A stretch of 64,000 nucleotides of DNA from Yersinia ruckeri ATCC 29473 (GCF_000754815.1 NZ_KN150747.1:1395908-1459907); one strand, 5' to 3'; positions 20,064 through 31,968 are shown, numbered from the stretch's first letter. Program-made: numbers and translations. Notes: a model not told the origin generated them from the letters alone.

Positions 20064-20978
20064 TCACCGAGGTTCCTTTGAGAATGCCGATGTGTTTTCT
20101 GGCTGAGCTATTGCACTCTGGTGTGGAAGAGAATCCAGGCTCCAGTGCTCAATTGCCCAGCGTAATAATAACGATAGATCAAGATCTTGCCAGCTTTCTG
20201 GCATCGGCTGATGAAGAAATTTCAACGCGCTGACCAAAATCGGGCGTGGATCGCCATCAGGCAATGATGGTGCGTGATTCTGTTTGGATAATTTATGACC
20301 GTCATAATTCAGCGCCAGTGGCAGGTGAATATAAGTCGGTACAGGCTGTTGTAACTGGTTATACAACGCAATTTGCCGCACTGTCGGTTCGATCAAATCG
20401 GCTCCGCGCACTATTTCCGTGACCCCTTGAAACGCATCATCTACCACGACTGCCAGATTGTAAGCAAACAATCTGTCCCGGCGGCGAATGATAAAATCCT
20501 CTTCGGCCAGCGCTGGATCGGCGTGAAGCTGACCGAGTAGGCGATCATGAAAAGCATAAACCGGATGGGTTTGGCGTAATCGAATCGCGGCATGATCAGG
20601 CGGCAGGTGACGATTTCGGCAATGCCCATCATAGAAACCGCCGATATGCTGAATCCGACTGCGGGTGCAGGTGCAGTAATAGCTTAACCCTTGCTGCTGC
20701 AGCCAATCAAGGGCTGCGCGGTAGGCATCGTGACGGTGGGATTGATAGATGACCTGACCATCCCAGTGGAGGCCATAATGCTCTAGCGTGGCAAGGATAC
20801 GATTAGCGGCTCCCGGAATTTCACGCGGAGGATCAATATCTTCAATGCGTACCAGCCAACTTCCGCCTTGGGCGCGGGCTTGCAGGTAACTTCCGAGAGC
20901 GGCAATCAGTGAGCCGAAGTGTAAATCTCCGGAAGGAGAGGGCGCGAAACGTCCCACATAACGATGATTTTCTGACAT
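20064..20978 (-). CDS. gluQ: Glutamyl-Q tRNA(Asp) synthetase
   Basis: Attaches glutamate to queuosine at position 34 of tRNA(Asp). The 304-residue product is a truncated GluRS-like enzyme without an anticodon-binding domain. [16 protein letters not shown] holds the HIGH-like signature, KLSKQN the KMSKS-like one, and CTCTRSR with GGFYDGHC the zinc site. It lies between dksA and pcnB as in E. coli. The pathway to Q includes QueE and QueD, also in this window. Confidence 0.96.
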   Translation of the reverse strand: MSENHRYVGRFAPSPSGDLHFGSLIAALGSYLQARAQGGSWLVRIEDIDPPREIPGAANRILATLEHYGLHWDGQVIYQSHRHDAYRAALDWLQQQGLSYYCTCTRSRIQHIGGFYDGHCRNRHLPPDHAAIRLRQTHPVYAFHDRLLGQLHADPALAEEDFIIRRRDRLFAYNLAVVVDDAFQGVTEIVRGADLIEPTVRQIALYNQLQQPVPTYIHLPLALNYDGHKLSKQNHAPSLPDGDPRPILVSALKFLHQPMPESWQDLDLSLLLRWAIEHWSLDSLPHQSAIAQPENTSAFSKEPR

Positions 20979-21010
20979 AAATAAAGGGAGTGTGCTCCCG
21001 TCATGTTAAT

Positions 21011-21038
21011 ACGGTGCCGGAGAAAACTCAGGCACCGT
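21011..21038 (-). terminator. dksA terminator
   Basis: Eight-bp stem ACGGTGCC / GGCACCGT with a 12-base loop, between dksA and gluQ. The following T run is poor, so some read-through into gluQ is likely. Confidence 0.55.
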
Positions 21039-21057
21039 GTCACACGTTCTTGCTGTG

Positions 21058-21513
21058 TTAGCCAGCCATCTGCTTTTCGCGGATTTCAGCTAAGGTTTTA
21101 CAGTCAATGCATAAATCTGCAGTTGGCCGTGCTTCCAAACGGCGAATACCGATTTCTACACCACAAGATTCGCAGAAACCGAAGTCGTCATCTTCCACTT
21201 TTTTCAGCGTTTTCTCGATCTTCTTAATGAGCTTACGCTCACGATCGCGGTTACGAAGTTCAAGACTGAATTCCTCTTCTTGAGCTGCACGGTCAACCGG
21301 ATCAGGGAAGTTAGCAGCTTCGTCTTGCATGTGAGATACAGTACGGTCTACTTCATCCCTGAGCTGATTGCGCCACGCTTCAAGAATCAGCTTAAAATGC
21401 GAAAGCTGGGCGGCATTCATGTACTCTTCGCCTGGCTTCTCTTGGTACGGCTCCACCCCAGCGATGGCGAGAATGCTCAAGGACGAGGTTTTACGTTTTT
21501 GCCCTTCTTGCAT
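21058..21513 (-). CDS. dksA: RNA polymerase-binding transcription factor DksA
   Basis: Binds the RNA polymerase secondary channel and works with ppGpp (made by RelA, 41686-43920) in the stringent response. 151 residues, nearly identical to E. coli DksA. The coiled-coil tip contains [11 protein letters not shown], and the zinc finger has C114, C117, C135 and C138. ATG at 21513 is preceded by AGGAGAAGC. Confidence 0.98.
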   Translation of the reverse strand: MQEGQKRKTSSLSILAIAGVEPYQEKPGEEYMNAAQLSHFKLILEAWRNQLRDEVDRTVSHMQDEAANFPDPVDRAAQEEEFSLELRNRDRERKLIKKIEKTLKKVEDDDFGFCESCGVEIGIRRLEARPTADLCIDCKTLAEIREKQMAG

Positions 21514-21709
21514 GATGCTTCTCCTACATTCATACGCACTATCGAACGATTCCCCAAGTGCGGGGAAAAATCAGGCCGCTATAAATAACAGATGGGAGGT
21601 AGGTTGGCAATTATTCCTGTCGCCTGCTTGACAATGGTGTGAAGGAAGGCGTATTTGGCGAGGTGCTATTCGGCAATCGGCTTTTTAATCAGCAGTTGGC
21701 CGGTAGAAC

Positions 21710-22417
21710 CTAAACCGTTAATAACGGCAAGCGAGCAGCGAGCTCGATACCGTCAGGCGATAGTTGAAAACCGTAACATATCACTTCCACCCCTGACGCC
21801 TGAGCCTGTGCCAACAACTCGGTATAGCGCGGGTCAATATGTCGGGACGCGGCGACCTGCCTGATACCCGAATGCAATACGGCAAAGAACAATACAGCCC
21901 GATGCCCTTCAGCAACACTCTTTTGCAATTCACGCAGATGTTTTTGTCCCCGTAGCGTTACCGCATCTGGGAAATAGCCACATTGTTGTTGCAATAAGGT
22001 TACCGATTTCACTTCAATATAGCAGTTGGCTTTATTTTCTGCCTGTAATAACAAGTCGATACGGCTATTTTCCGCGCCGTACCTTACCTCACGATAGACA
22101 GCACTGTAACCGGATAATTCTGGTATTGCATCACGTGTTATCGCTTCATTGACTAACCCATTGGCGCGCATGGTATTAACGCATATCCAATCACCGGTTT
22201 GAGTCTGCGTCAGCTCCCAAGTGTGGGGATATTTACGTTGAAGATTATTGGAGGTGGAATACCACAGGGTATCACCGGGTGTCGCACATCCGGTCATGGC
22301 TCCGGTATTTGCACAATGAATAGTCAAGGTCTCTCCCGCTGGAGTGATCACATCAGCCAGGAAACGTTTATAGCGCTGGATCAGCGTAGCGGGTTTGAGC
22401 GGGGAGTCAAATTGCAT
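21710..22417 (-). CDS. sfsA: Sugar fermentation stimulation protein SfsA
   Basis: A 235-residue protein of the SfsA family, with an OB-like N-terminal half and a PD-(D/E)xK nuclease-like C-terminal half. The signature [17 protein letters not shown] and [16 protein letters not shown] segments are visible. It has been described as a DNA-binding protein affecting maltose genes, but its biochemical role is uncertain. Its start overlaps the thpR stop by 11 bp. Confidence 0.95.
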   Translation of the reverse strand: MQFDSPLKPATLIQRYKRFLADVITPAGETLTIHCANTGAMTGCATPGDTLWYSTSNNLQRKYPHTWELTQTQTGDWICVNTMRANGLVNEAITRDAIPELSGYSAVYREVRYGAENSRIDLLLQAENKANCYIEVKSVTLLQQQCGYFPDAVTLRGQKHLRELQKSVAEGHRAVLFFAVLHSGIRQVAASRHIDPRYTELLAQAQASGVEVICYGFQLSPDGIELAARLPLLTV

Positions 22418-22970
22418 CTTCTTTCCTTATTTTATCGCCCAACGGCCAGCTTTTAAGCACTTTATAACGGGTGCGCCCACGGCTATATACTGATTCATAG
22501 AGTGAGAACTGATTTGGTGTAAATTGTCCCACATCCGCTTTGGGCGGTAACATAACCGGTTGGGTGGCATGGCGAAACAGAGTGATATGAGGATGAAACG
22601 GCAGTGGATTTTGGTAGCAGCCATTGCGTGCAGCTTGAGAGCGCAATAATTCTGCAAGCTGCAATAATCCTCTTGGCGCTTGCTTACACCCCAACCACAC
22701 GACGCCAGAACCTGGCCAATGCCCCAAGTCGTCGAGTCTAATGGTGAACGCGGGCTGGTGAATACGTCCGGCCAACTGTTGTAGCGCCTGTGATTTTTGC
22801 TCACTCACCTCGCCGAGAAAGGCTAGCGTCAGGTGTAAATTGGCGGCAGCAATCGGGTGGCCGGTTTCTGCCGCAAACTGTTCTGCGCGCCATTGTACAA
22901 TCTGTTGCTGATGGGGTTTGGCTAGCGCCAGAGCAAAGAACAGTCGTCGGTTTACTGGATCAGTCATCAC
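22407..22970 (-). CDS. thpR: RNA 2',3'-cyclic phosphodiesterase (LigT family)
   Basis: A 187-residue member of the 2H phosphoesterase family. The two catalytic H-x-T motifs are HLTLAFLG (residues 46-53) and HPHITLF, the expected pair. E. coli ThpR opens 2',3'-cyclic phosphates and can join tRNA halves. Translation may begin at either of the first two Met codons. It is translationally coupled to sfsA and divergent from hrpB. Confidence 0.93.
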   Translation of the reverse strand: MMTDPVNRRLFFALALAKPHQQQIVQWRAEQFAAETGHPIAAANLHLTLAFLGEVSEQKSQALQQLAGRIHQPAFTIRLDDLGHWPGSGVVWLGCKQAPRGLLQLAELLRSQAARNGCYQNPLPFHPHITLFRHATQPVMLPPKADVGQFTPNQFSLYESVYSRGRTRYKVLKSWPLGDKIRKEDAI

Positions 22971-23182
22971 TAGCGTTTCGCATCGTTAAAGCCCTATAGC
23001 CAAAATTATGGGTGTCACCGGTAATCATTCAATAAATCCCGATCTACTTACTCAAATCAGTCATCCAGATGAACGCATGGCGCGAACAATTCTGTGGCTT
23101 CAAGTATCACGAGTATCAATACGGCGTAAAGGCTAGATGCTACAATGCCTGACTGTGAAAGTTAACCTTCGTGGAGTGTGCT

Positions 23183-25624
23183 GTGTCTTCTTTACCCGTC
23201 AGTGTGGTGGTTGACGATTTGCTCTCTGCGCTGAAATCCTCGCCGCAAGTCTTGCTTCATGCCCCAACCGGGGCGGGGAAATCGACTTGGCTGCCGTTGC
23301 AGATTTTACAGCGTGGCGGATTGTCAGGGCGGATTATTATGCTTGAACCGCGCCGGCTGGCAGCGAAAAACGTGGCCTATCGGCTGGCGCAACAACTGGG
23401 GGAAGAACCCGGCCAAACCGTGGGCTATCGGATGCGAGCAGAAAGCAAAAGTGGGCCCAATACTCGGCTGGAAGTGGTCACCGAAGGTATTTTAACGCGA
23501 ATGTTGCAACAGGATGCCGAGTTACAGGGCGTATCGCTGGTGATTTTGGATGAATTCCACGAGCGCAGTCTACAGGCCGATTTGGCCTTGGCGTTGTTGC
23601 TGGATGTACAACAAGGGCTGCGGGATGATTTAACCCTGCTAATTATGTCGGCTACGCTGGATAATCAACGACTTTCTGCCCTGCTGCCCGATGCGCCAAC
23701 GATAGTTTCGGCTGGCCGCAGTTTTCCAGTATTACGCAGTTATCAACCCTTATCCAGCCATGAGCGTCTGGAGGATGGTATCGCCAGTCGGGTCAAGCGC
23801 TTGTTGAATGAGGAATCCGGCTCGCTATTGCTGTTTTTACCCGGCCTGAGTGAAATTCATCGAGTGATGGAGCGGCTAAACGGTGAGGTGGCGGAAGATA
23901 CCGATCTTTGTCCACTTTACGGCGCATTACCCCTTGGAGAACAGCAGAAAGCCATTCAACCGGCGGCTGCCGGTCGGCGAAAAGTGGTGCTGGCGACCAA
24001 TATTGCTGAAACCAGTTTAACCATTGAAGGGATACGTCTGGTGGTGGATAGCGGGCTGGAGCGGGTTGCCTGTTTTGACAGCAAAAATGGCCTGACTCGC
24101 TTGGTGACGCAGCGTGTCAGTCAGGCGTCAATGATTCAGCGAGCGGGGCGGGCTGGGCGACTGGAAGAGGGGATCTGCTGGCACCTATTTGCCAAGGAGC
24201 AGGCCGAGCGTGCTCCCGAATATGCGGAACCGGAAATTCTCAATAGCGACTTATGCAACTTCTGGCTGGAACTGCTGCATTGGGGTTGCCAGGACATCTC
24301 CCAGTTGTGTTGGCTGGATCGCCCTCCGGCTCTGGCACTCACTGTAGCACAAAGCCTACTGAGGCGATTGGGTGCGACAGATGAGAACGGCCAGTTGACG
24401 GCAGTTGGCCGATCGATGGCGACGCTGGGCTGTGAACCCCGTCTGGCGGCGATGCTGTGCGCGGCAGCGCAGCAGGGAGGCGATGCGCTGGCAACGGCCG
24501 CACTGCTGGCGGCCATGATCGAAGAACCGCCGCGTAGCGGTCAGATCGATCTGCGTTATTGGCTGAGTCGACCTCAGTCGAATTGGCAGCGGCGCGCCAG
24601 ACAATTGCAACAGCGTCTTAACTCGCGAACGGGCAGTATTGATAGCGATATGGCGGGTGGGTTGTTGGCGCTGGCCTATCCCGATCGTATTGCCCAGCAA
24701 CGCGGCCAAGATGGACGCTACCTGTTGGCTAATGGTATGGGCGCGGCTATGGCTCAGGATGAGGCGCTGTCACGTTCTCCCTGGCTAGTGGCGGTTAGTT
24801 TACTGCAAAGCTCTGGTGGGCCGGATGCACGCATTCTGCTGGCATTGCCGGTAGATATTGATCAACTGGTTAAACAGTCCCCTGAGAGTGTCAACGAGCA
24901 AACGGCGGTAGAGTGGGATGAAGAGAAAGGGACTTTGCGTGCATGGCGGCGCTGGCAAATAGGCCGACTGACTCTGAAGGCGCAGCCGTTGGCCAGACCC
25001 AACGACGAAGCTTGGCAACAGGCGCTGCTCAATTGGGTACGTGAGCAGGGCCTGAACGTGTTGAATTGGGATGAAAATGCCCGACAAATGCGCACCCGCT
25101 TGCGATGTGTGGCGCGGTGGCTACCGAATGTAGAATGGCCAGTAGTCGATGATGAAAGTCTGTTGGAGAAACTTGAGCTGTGGCTACAACCTTCATTGCA
25201 GGGTGTGCGTGACTTGCGTGCGTTGCGACAGGTCAATCTGGCTGAGGCGCTTGGTCGATTATTGAGTTGGCAACAACGTCAGCGGCTGGATAGTGCGTTA
25301 CCAAGTCATTACACTGTACCGACAGGTAGTCGCCTACCTATACGTTACGATGATGATAAACCGCCGATGTTGGCGGTGCGGCTACAGGAAGTCTTTGGCG
25401 AACAGTGTAGTCCTCGGCTGGCCGAAGGTCAGGTTGCGGTGGTGCTGGAATTATTGTCGCCAGCCCACCGGCCGTTGCAGATTACTGGTGATTTGGCCGC
25501 CTTCTGGCAAGGTGCTTACCGGGAAGTGCAAAAAGAGATGAAAGGGCGTTATCCCAAACATGTCTGGCCGGATGATCCGGCCAATACGCTGCCGACCCGG
25601 CGTACCAAGAAGTATCAAAGCTGA
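23183..25624 (+). CDS. hrpB: ATP-dependent RNA helicase HrpB
   Basis: DEAH-box helicase-like protein of 813 residues. APTGAGKST (motif I), EPRRLAA (Ia), DEFHERSLQ (II, DEFH rather than DEAH, as in E. coli HrpB), MSATLDN (III) and QRAGRAGR (VI) are in order, followed by a long HrpB-type C-terminal region. The frame is open from 23171, but GTG at 23183 with GGAG six bases upstream gives the conserved SSLPVSVVVDDLL start. The cellular role is not defined. Confidence 0.95.
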   Translation: MSSLPVSVVVDDLLSALKSSPQVLLHAPTGAGKSTWLPLQILQRGGLSGRIIMLEPRRLAAKNVAYRLAQQLGEEPGQTVGYRMRAESKSGPNTRLEVVTEGILTRMLQQDAELQGVSLVILDEFHERSLQADLALALLLDVQQGLRDDLTLLIMSATLDNQRLSALLPDAPTIVSAGRSFPVLRSYQPLSSHERLEDGIASRVKRLLNEESGSLLLFLPGLSEIHRVMERLNGEVAEDTDLCPLYGALPLGEQQKAIQPAAAGRRKVVLATNIAETSLTIEGIRLVVDSGLERVACFDSKNGLTRLVTQRVSQASMIQRAGRAGRLEEGICWHLFAKEQAERAPEYAEPEILNSDLCNFWLELLHWGCQDISQLCWLDRPPALALTVAQSLLRRLGATDENGQLTAVGRSMATLGCEPRLAAMLCAAAQQGGDALATAALLAAMIEEPPRSGQIDLRYWLSRPQSNWQRRARQLQQRLNSRTGSIDSDMAGGLLALAYPDRIAQQRGQDGRYLLANGMGAAMAQDEALSRSPWLVAVSLLQSSGGPDARILLALPVDIDQLVKQSPESVNEQTAVEWDEEKGTLRAWRRWQIGRLTLKAQPLARPNDEAWQQALLNWVREQGLNVLNWDENARQMRTRLRCVARWLPNVEWPVVDDESLLEKLELWLQPSLQGVRDLRALRQVNLAEALGRLLSWQQRQRLDSALPSHYTVPTGSRLPIRYDDDKPPMLAVRLQEVFGEQCSPRLAEGQVAVVLELLSPAHRPLQITGDLAAFWQGAYREVQKEMKGRYPKHVWPDDPANTLPTRRTKKYQS

Positions 25625-25717
25625 TGAATTCAGATGTTTCCTCTTCCCCACTGATGAGGCTGAGGAGACATTAAGCGGCTTGCCCGCCAATATGCGTGGA
25701 AGTAGTGGAGAAAATAG

Positions 25718-28198
25718 ATGTCTGATGACCGCGAGCCTACGGGGCGCAAAGGTAAGAAACCAGCGGCCAAGGCTGCGCCGAAGAGGCCACTGCGCCGTCG
25801 GCGCGATGAAGATGATTATGATGAAGACTATCTGGATGACAATGATCGTGACGATGATGAAGATAGCTATGATGATGATGACGATGAGGATCAACCCATG
25901 CCAAGAAAGGTAAAATCGACTCCGGCGCGGAAAAAGCGTCGTTGGCTTGGGTTACTGATTAAGCTATTTATCGTTGCTGTGGTGCTGTTGGCGATCTATG
26001 GCGTCTATCTGAACTCGCAGATCCGCAGCCGTATTGATGGCAAAGTCTGGCAACTGCCAGCGGCGGTCTATGGTCGTATGGTCAACCTTGAACCGGGTAT
26101 GGCTTACAGCAAGAAAGAAATGGTGAATTTGCTGGAAGGCATGCAATACCGCCAAGTGAGCCGCATGACTCGACCAGGTGAATTCACGGTGCAGAACAAC
26201 AGTATCGAAATGCTGCGTCGGCCATTTGATTTCCCAGATGGTAAAGAAGGCCAGATCCGCGCCCGATTGGTGTTTAAGGATGATCGTTTAGCGCAGATCA
26301 TCAACCTGGATAACCAGCGTGATTTCGGCTTTTTCCGCCTCGATCCCAAGTTGATCACCATGTTGCAGTCGCCGAATGGCGAGCAGCGCCTGTTTGTGCC
26401 TCGCGCTGGTTTCCCTGATCTGCTGGTGGATACTTTGTTGGCCACCGAAGATCGCCACTTTTATGAGCATGATGGCATCAGCCCGTATTCTATTGGTCGC
26501 GCGGCCATTGCTAATCTGACTGCTGGCAAAGCGGTACAGGGCGGCAGTACACTGACGCAACAGTTGGTAAAAAACCTGTTTCTAACCAATGAACGCTCTT
26601 TGCTGCGTAAAGCCAACGAAGCCTATATGGCGCTGTTGGTGGATTATCGTTACAGCAAGGATCGTATTCTCGAACTGTATCTCAACGAAGTGTATCTCGG
26701 CCAAAGTGGTAGCGATCAGATTCGCGGTTTCCCGTTGGCCAGCCTGTATTACTTTGGCCGCCCAGTGGATGAGTTGAGTCTGGATCAACAGGCGATGCTG
26801 GTGGGAATGGTGAAAGGGGCGTCGCTGTATAACCCGTGGCGCAACCCGACACTGGCGTTGGAACGACGTAATCTGGTACTGAAACTGTTGCAGAATCAGG
26901 GCATTATCGATGAAGAACTGTACACCATGCTCAGTGCTCGACCATTAGGCGTACAGCCGAAAGGCGGGGTAATTACACCGCAACCCGCCTTTATGCAGAT
27001 GGTACGTCAGGAACTACAGCAGAAACTGGGTGACAAGGTTAATGATCTGTCCGGCGTGAAGATCTTTACCACCCTCGATCCCGTTTCACAGGATGCCGCT
27101 GAAAAATCCGTTGAAGATGGTATTCCTGCACTGAAAGCGGCGCGTAATATCAAAGACTTGGAAGCGGCGATGGTGATTGTCGATCGCTTTAGTGGTGAAG
27201 TTCGCGCGATGGTTGGTGGGGCACAGCCGCAGTTTGCCGGCTTTAACCGTGCCATTCAGGCTCGTCGTTTGGTGGGTTCTCTGGCGAAACCGGCAACGTA
27301 TCTGACGGCATTAAGCCAGCCGGATAAATATCGTCTCAATACCTGGTTGGCCGATCAGCCGATTTCACTTAAACAGCCGAACGGCTCGATCTGGCAGCCG
27401 AAAAACTATGACCGCCAATTCCGTGGGCAAGTGATGCTGATGGATGGGCTGGTGAATTCTCTGAACGTACCGACAGTTAATCTGGGGATGGCGCTGGGGC
27501 TGGATCAAATCAGCGCGACCTTGCAGCGTTTGGGCATTCCAAAATCGGTGATCAATCCGGTTCCGGCCATGTTGCTGGGAGCCATCGATCTGACGCCGGT
27601 AGAAGTGGCACAGGAATATCAGACTATTGCCAGTGGTGGTAATCGTGCTCCGTTGTCAGCGGTGCGTTCGGTGATGGCAGAAGACGGTACCGTGTTATAT
27701 CAGAGCTTCCCTCAGGCCGAACGTATGGTACCGGCACAGGCGGCTTATCTGACGTTATATACCATGCAGCAAGGCGTGCAGCGCGGCACATCCCGTTCAT
27801 TGTCGGCGAAGTTTGGCAAATACAATCTGGCGGCAAAAACGGGTACTACCAACGATCTGCGTGATAGCTGGTTTGCCGGTATCGACGGTAAGGAAGTCGC
27901 GATTGTGTGGGTTGGTCGTGATAACAATGGCCCGGCCAAACTGACCGGTGCCAACGGCGCGTTAACCCTATATCGCCGTTATCTGGAAAACCAAACACCG
28001 TTGCCACTGGTGCTGCAACCACCGGAAGGCATTAGCCAGATGAACATTGATTCTGCCGGTAACTTTATCTGTGACGGCGGAAGCTGGCGTACCATTCCTG
28101 TGTGGACAGAAAATCCGCAAGGTCTGTGTCAGGCTGCCGCTGCACCGGTTGAAGGTGATGGCGTCGCTGGCTGGATCAAAGATATGTTCGGGCAGTAA
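25718..28198 (+). CDS. mrcB: Penicillin-binding protein 1b
   Basis: Bifunctional peptidoglycan glycosyltransferase and transpeptidase in the inner membrane. The 826-residue product has a highly charged cytoplasmic N-terminus (Asp/Glu-rich 30-60, then basic), one membrane segment (about 75-97) and a UB2H domain (about 108-200) that binds LpoB in E. coli. The glycosyltransferase domain carries catalytic E244 in [12 protein letters not shown], and the transpeptidase domain carries S521 in GSLAKP, SLN and KTGTT. M61 could serve as an internal start for a short form like PBP1b-gamma. In E. coli fhuACDB follows; here hemL does. Confidence 0.97.
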   Translation: MSDDREPTGRKGKKPAAKAAPKRPLRRRRDEDDYDEDYLDDNDRDDDEDSYDDDDDEDQPMPRKVKSTPARKKRRWLGLLIKLFIVAVVLLAIYGVYLNSQIRSRIDGKVWQLPAAVYGRMVNLEPGMAYSKKEMVNLLEGMQYRQVSRMTRPGEFTVQNNSIEMLRRPFDFPDGKEGQIRARLVFKDDRLAQIINLDNQRDFGFFRLDPKLITMLQSPNGEQRLFVPRAGFPDLLVDTLLATEDRHFYEHDGISPYSIGRAAIANLTAGKAVQGGSTLTQQLVKNLFLTNERSLLRKANEAYMALLVDYRYSKDRILELYLNEVYLGQSGSDQIRGFPLASLYYFGRPVDELSLDQQAMLVGMVKGASLYNPWRNPTLALERRNLVLKLLQNQGIIDEELYTMLSARPLGVQPKGGVITPQPAFMQMVRQELQQKLGDKVNDLSGVKIFTTLDPVSQDAAEKSVEDGIPALKAARNIKDLEAAMVIVDRFSGEVRAMVGGAQPQFAGFNRAIQARRLVGSLAKPATYLTALSQPDKYRLNTWLADQPISLKQPNGSIWQPKNYDRQFRGQVMLMDGLVNSLNVPTVNLGMALGLDQISATLQRLGIPKSVINPVPAMLLGAIDLTPVEVAQEYQTIASGGNRAPLSAVRSVMAEDGTVLYQSFPQAERMVPAQAAYLTLYTMQQGVQRGTSRSLSAKFGKYNLAAKTGTTNDLRDSWFAGIDGKEVAIVWVGRDNNGPAKLTGANGALTLYRRYLENQTPLPLVLQPPEGISQMNIDSAGNFICDGGSWRTIPVWTENPQGLCQAAAAPVEGDGVAGWIKDMFGQ

Positions 28199-28412
28199 GA
28201 CGACCTGGCTGGACGATGGCGTGTCGCGTAACTGGGGATGAGGGTTTTCGCTGGCACGTATCGTAACGCCAGGGCGGATAATTATCTTCAGTACGATGTG
28301 GGTTAATGCGCAGGCCAATTTGCTAGCGAGCGTTATTGGCGCACTTTATTGTGTTTGCCTGCGGCCGGTGACCATCCTGGGAATTGTGGCCTTCTGATCT
28401 GAGTTCGATAAT

Positions 28413-28442
28413 AAAAACCCGCAGCGTCATTGCGGGTTTTTT
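28413..28442. terminator. Bidirectional terminator between mrcB and hemL
   Basis: Stem CCCGCA / TGCGGG flanked by A run and T run, so it works in both directions. The 210 bp between mrcB and this hairpin hold nothing recognisable. Confidence 0.9.
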
Positions 28443-28463
28443 ATACGAAAAATCAAGCGGAAC

Positions 28464-29744
28464 TTACAGCTTGGCGAAGCAGCGGCGGGCAGCATCCACG
28501 GTGTTCTGAATGTCCTCTTTGCTGTGAGCGATGGACATAAAGCCTGCTTCAAACGCCGAAGGTGCCAGATAAACGCCTTCTTCCAGCATCAGATGGAAGA
28601 AACGTTTAAAACGCTCAACATCGCAGCCCATGACATCCTGATAGCAAGTCACTGATTCGGCGGTGGTGAAGAACAGGCCGAACATACCACCAACATGGTT
28701 GACGACCAACGGAATGTTTTCTTCTTTTGCTGCGCACAGCAGGCCAGTAGCCAGCAGCTCGGTCAGCTCGGTCAGCGTTTCATGTACACCAACCTGCGAT
28801 ACTTCAGTCAGACAGGCATAACCGGCGGCCATGGCAATAGGGTTACCGGACAGTGTCCCAGCCTGATAAACCGGGCCGGTGGGTGCCAGTGCTTCCATAA
28901 TTTCCTGACGTCCACCAAAGGCACCGACTGGCATGCCGCCACCGATGATTTTACCCAGACAGGTTAGGTCCGGCTCTACGCTGTAATAACTTTGTGCGCC
29001 AGCCAGTGCGACGCGAAAGCCGGTCATCACTTCATCGATAATCAGTAACGCACCAAATTCATCACAAAGTTCGCGCAAGCCTGGCAGGAACTCTGGCAAT
29101 GGCGGTACGCAGTTCATATTGCCAGCAACCGGCTCGACAATAATACAGGCGATATCCTGTGGATATTGCTCAAATGCAGCACGGACCGAGGCCAGGTCAT
29201 TGTAAGTGCAAGTTAAAGTGTGCTTGGCAAAATCAGCGGGAACCCCCGGCGAGTTTGGCTGACCGAGCGTCAGGGCTCCGGAACCGGCTTTAACCAGCAG
29301 GCAGTCAGCGTGACCGTGATAACAGCCTTCAAACTTAATGATTTTATCGCGATGAGTATAACCGCGCGCCAGACGAATGGCGCTCATGGTGGCTTCGGTA
29401 CCCGAGTTAACCATCCGCACCATATCCATGGTGGGAACCAGATTGGTCACCAACTCAGCCATTTTGACTTCCATTTCGGTTGGCGCACCGAAGCTCAGGC
29501 CACGTTCAACGGCTTCAATCACCGCATTACGCACTGCCGGATGGTTATGACCGAGCACCATCGGCCCCCAAGAGCCGACATAATCGATATAGGCTTTGCC
29601 ATCCACGTCGAACAGGTAAGCGCCATCAGCCCGGTGGATAAATAGTGGTACGCCACCGACACCGGTGAATGCACGCACCGGAGAATTAACCCCGCCTGGG
29701 ATCAACTGTTGCGCCTGGGCATACAAACTTTCGGACTTATTCAT
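28464..29744 (-). CDS. hemL: Glutamate-1-semialdehyde 2,1-aminomutase
   Basis: PLP enzyme that converts glutamate-1-semialdehyde to 5-aminolevulinate for haem and sirohaem. 426 residues; the PLP lysine is K265 in [17 protein letters not shown]. The [17 protein letters not shown] and [11 protein letters not shown] motifs of class III aminotransferases are present. Divergent from clcA. Its product feeds sirohaem made by CysG in this window. Confidence 0.97.
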   Translation of the reverse strand: MNKSESLYAQAQQLIPGGVNSPVRAFTGVGGVPLFIHRADGAYLFDVDGKAYIDYVGSWGPMVLGHNHPAVRNAVIEAVERGLSFGAPTEMEVKMAELVTNLVPTMDMVRMVNSGTEATMSAIRLARGYTHRDKIIKFEGCYHGHADCLLVKAGSGALTLGQPNSPGVPADFAKHTLTCTYNDLASVRAAFEQYPQDIACIIVEPVAGNMNCVPPLPEFLPGLRELCDEFGALLIIDEVMTGFRVALAGAQSYYSVEPDLTCLGKIIGGGMPVGAFGGRQEIMEALAPTGPVYQAGTLSGNPIAMAAGYACLTEVSQVGVHETLTELTELLATGLLCAAKEENIPLVVNHVGGMFGLFFTTAESVTCYQDVMGCDVERFKRFFHLMLEEGVYLAPSAFEAGFMSIAHSKEDIQNTVDAARRCFAKL

Positions 29745-30013
29745 TAACTGGCTCCTGAATTGGGCGTGGCGAGGAATTTATCCGGTCATTCTAAAGTACT
29801 GGCGACGGTTATCAAATAATTGGCTATCTTTTGTGGGGAAATGAGGCTATCAACCTGATTTTGTATCAGGATTCGGTGCTTGGATAACGGACAGCATCCT
29901 GCGCCAGATCATATCCTGGCGGATTATTGGCAGGCGAATCGGCTGGTTGTGCGCTAAAATCGGCACACCGTCTATTTGTATTACTTATTGTTCAACTGAT
30001 ACATAACCTCACT

Positions 30014-31438
30014 ATGACTGACTCAACAGAACAGACTTCCAATATTGGCGATTTACGTATGCGCCGTGGGCACTTTATTCGCACATTGATTAACCGAGAC
30101 AAAACACCCCTGATTATTTTGGTCATGGCTGGCGTTGTCGGGGTGATTACCGGTTTGCTGGGTGTCGGCTTTGATCGCGGTGTCGATTGGATTCAGCAAC
30201 AGCGCCTGGGAACTTTGGCGAAAGTCGCGGATTACGCCATTCTGGTCTGGCCGCTGGCCTTTATCATGTCTGCCTTACTAGCGATGGTTGGTTATTATCT
30301 GGTGCGCCGTTTTGCGCCGGAGGCGGGTGGATCCGGTATTCCCGAAATTGAAGGCGCACTGGATGAAATGCGCCCAGTACGCTGGTGGCGGGTCATTCCG
30401 GTGAAATTTATCGGCGGTCTCGGTACGCTGGGTGCCGGAATGGTGCTCGGCCGTGAAGGGCCGATGGTGCAAATGGGTGGAAACACGGGCCGCATGGTGG
30501 TGGATATTTTCCGATTGCGTAGCGCGGAAGCGCGCCATTCGCTGTTGGCTACTGGTGCTGCTGCCGGTCTATCGGCGGCGTTCAATGCGCCACTGGCCGG
30601 CATTTTATTCGTGATCGAAGAAATGCGAACCCAGTTCCGCTACAGCCTGGTTTCCATCAAAGCGGTGTTTGTCGGCGTGATCATGTCGACTATTGTCTAC
30701 CGCTACTTTAACGGACAAAAAGCGCTCATTGATGTCGGTCGCCTCGGCGATGCGCCGCTTAATACTCTGTGGTTGTATCTGGCGCTGGGTATTTTGTTTG
30801 GAGTGGTAGGGGTGATATTTAACGCGCTGGTATTTCGTACTCAGGACATGTTTATACGTTTCCACGGTGGGGACTGGCGTAAGCTGTTAATTATCGGCGG
30901 GTTGCTGGGAGGACTCTGTGGTCTGCTGGGCGTAGTTCAAGGCGAAACGGCCGGCGGTGGATTCTCGCTGATCCCGATTGCGGCGGCGGGGAATTACGGC
31001 GTCGGCATGTTGTTATTTATCTTTATTGCCCGCGCAATTACCACATTGCTGTGTTTTGGCTCTGGCGCGCCGGGCGGGATTTTTGCACCTATGCTGGCTC
31101 TGGGCACTATGCTGGGAACGGCATTCGGCTTGTCTTGCGGCCACTTTTTCCCCGAATATAATATTGAGGCGGGCACCTTTGCCATTGCGGGTATGGGCGC
31201 ACTATTTGCCGCTTCGGTTCGCGCGCCGTTGACTGGCATCGTGTTGGTGTTGGAAATGACCGACAACTATCAACTTATTTTACCGATGATTGTGACCTGC
31301 TTGGGTGCGACACTGATAGCCCAGTTTATGGGGGGTAAGCCATTGTATTCCGCCATATTAGCCCGCACATTACAACGTCAGGAGCAGGCAGCAGAAGCGG
31401 CGAAAACCAGCAAAAGTGCGCTTGAAACAGGTAAATAA
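30014..31438 (+). CDS. clcA: H+/Cl- exchange transporter ClcA
   Basis: Inner-membrane 2 Cl-/1 H+ antiporter used in extreme acid resistance. Length is 474 residues from ATG 30014; an open upstream extension of 29 codons lacks homology. The selectivity segments GSGIPE, GREGPM and [11 protein letters not shown] are visible, and the proton glutamate lies in FVIEEMR. GREGPM differs from the GREGPT of E. coli by one residue. About 16-18 helices are expected. Confidence 0.95.
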   Translation: MTDSTEQTSNIGDLRMRRGHFIRTLINRDKTPLIILVMAGVVGVITGLLGVGFDRGVDWIQQQRLGTLAKVADYAILVWPLAFIMSALLAMVGYYLVRRFAPEAGGSGIPEIEGALDEMRPVRWWRVIPVKFIGGLGTLGAGMVLGREGPMVQMGGNTGRMVVDIFRLRSAEARHSLLATGAAAGLSAAFNAPLAGILFVIEEMRTQFRYSLVSIKAVFVGVIMSTIVYRYFNGQKALIDVGRLGDAPLNTLWLYLALGILFGVVGVIFNALVFRTQDMFIRFHGGDWRKLLIIGGLLGGLCGLLGVVQGETAGGGFSLIPIAAAGNYGVGMLLFIFIARAITTLLCFGSGAPGGIFAPMLALGTMLGTAFGLSCGHFFPEYNIEAGTFAIAGMGALFAASVRAPLTGIVLVLEMTDNYQLILPMIVTCLGATLIAQFMGGKPLYSAILARTLQRQEQAAEAAKTSKSALETGK

Positions 31439-31453
31439 AATATAACATTGAAT

Positions 31454-31494
31454 GCCAATACTTGAACCAATTACTCAGGTATTGGATAATTGGC
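31454..31494 (+). promoter_or_regulatory. Nested inverted repeats upstream of erpA
   Basis: CCAATAC (31455-31461) pairs with GTATTGG (31479-31485), and GCCAAT (31454-31459) also pairs with ATTGGC (31489-31494); a third half CCAATT lies at 31467-31472. The arrangement could be a double operator or alternate RNA hairpins. erpA is IscR-controlled in E. coli, but I do not see a clear IscR consensus. Confidence 0.35.
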
Positions 31495-31555
31495 TCATAG
31501 ATCAGGCTGCCATTGTAGTAACCTGCAACTCGAACATCGGTTGGGAGTAAAGAGT

Positions 31556-31900
31556 ATGAGCGATGAAACGGTATTGCCCCTTCAGTTTACCGAGGCTGCG
31601 GCGAAGAAAGTAAAACTGCTGATTTCTGATGAAGAAAATCCGAATATGAAACTGCGGGTGTACATCACCGGTGGCGGCTGTAGTGGGTTTCAGTATGGTT
31701 TTACTTTTGACGATCAGGTTAACGATGGCGATATGACTATCGAGAAAGAAGGGGTTGAGTTGGTTGTTGATCCGATGAGTCTGCAATATCTGGTGGGCGG
31801 TGCGGTGGATTACACTGAAGGTCTGGAAGGTTCACGTTTTATCGTAACCAATCCTAACGCCAAATCCACCTGTGGTTGCGGTTCTTCCTTTAGTATCTGA
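31556..31900 (+). CDS. erpA: Iron-sulphur cluster insertion protein ErpA
   Basis: A-type carrier that delivers [4Fe-4S] clusters, for example to IspG/IspH of the isoprenoid pathway (IspD and IspF are in this window). 114 residues from [11 protein letters not shown], the E. coli length. Cluster cysteines C42 ([11 protein letters not shown]) and C106 and C108 (TCGCGSSF) are present. The frame extends 22 codons upstream without homology. GGGAGTAAAG precedes ATG. Confidence 0.97.
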   Translation: MSDETVLPLQFTEAAAKKVKLLISDEENPNMKLRVYITGGGCSGFQYGFTFDDQVNDGDMTIEKEGVELVVDPMSLQYLVGGAVDYTEGLEGSRFIVTNPNAKSTCGCGSSFSI

Positions 31901-31924
31901 TTATTTTCGCCCTATTGAGGCATA

Positions 31925-31958
31925 AAAAACCGCGACCTACAGGTTCGCGGTTTTTTTT
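31925..31958. terminator. Bidirectional terminator between erpA and yadS
   Basis: Stem AACCGCGA / TCGCGGTT (loop CCTACAGG), A run before and eight T after. Confidence 0.9.
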
Positions 31959-31968
31959 AATCTGGCCA

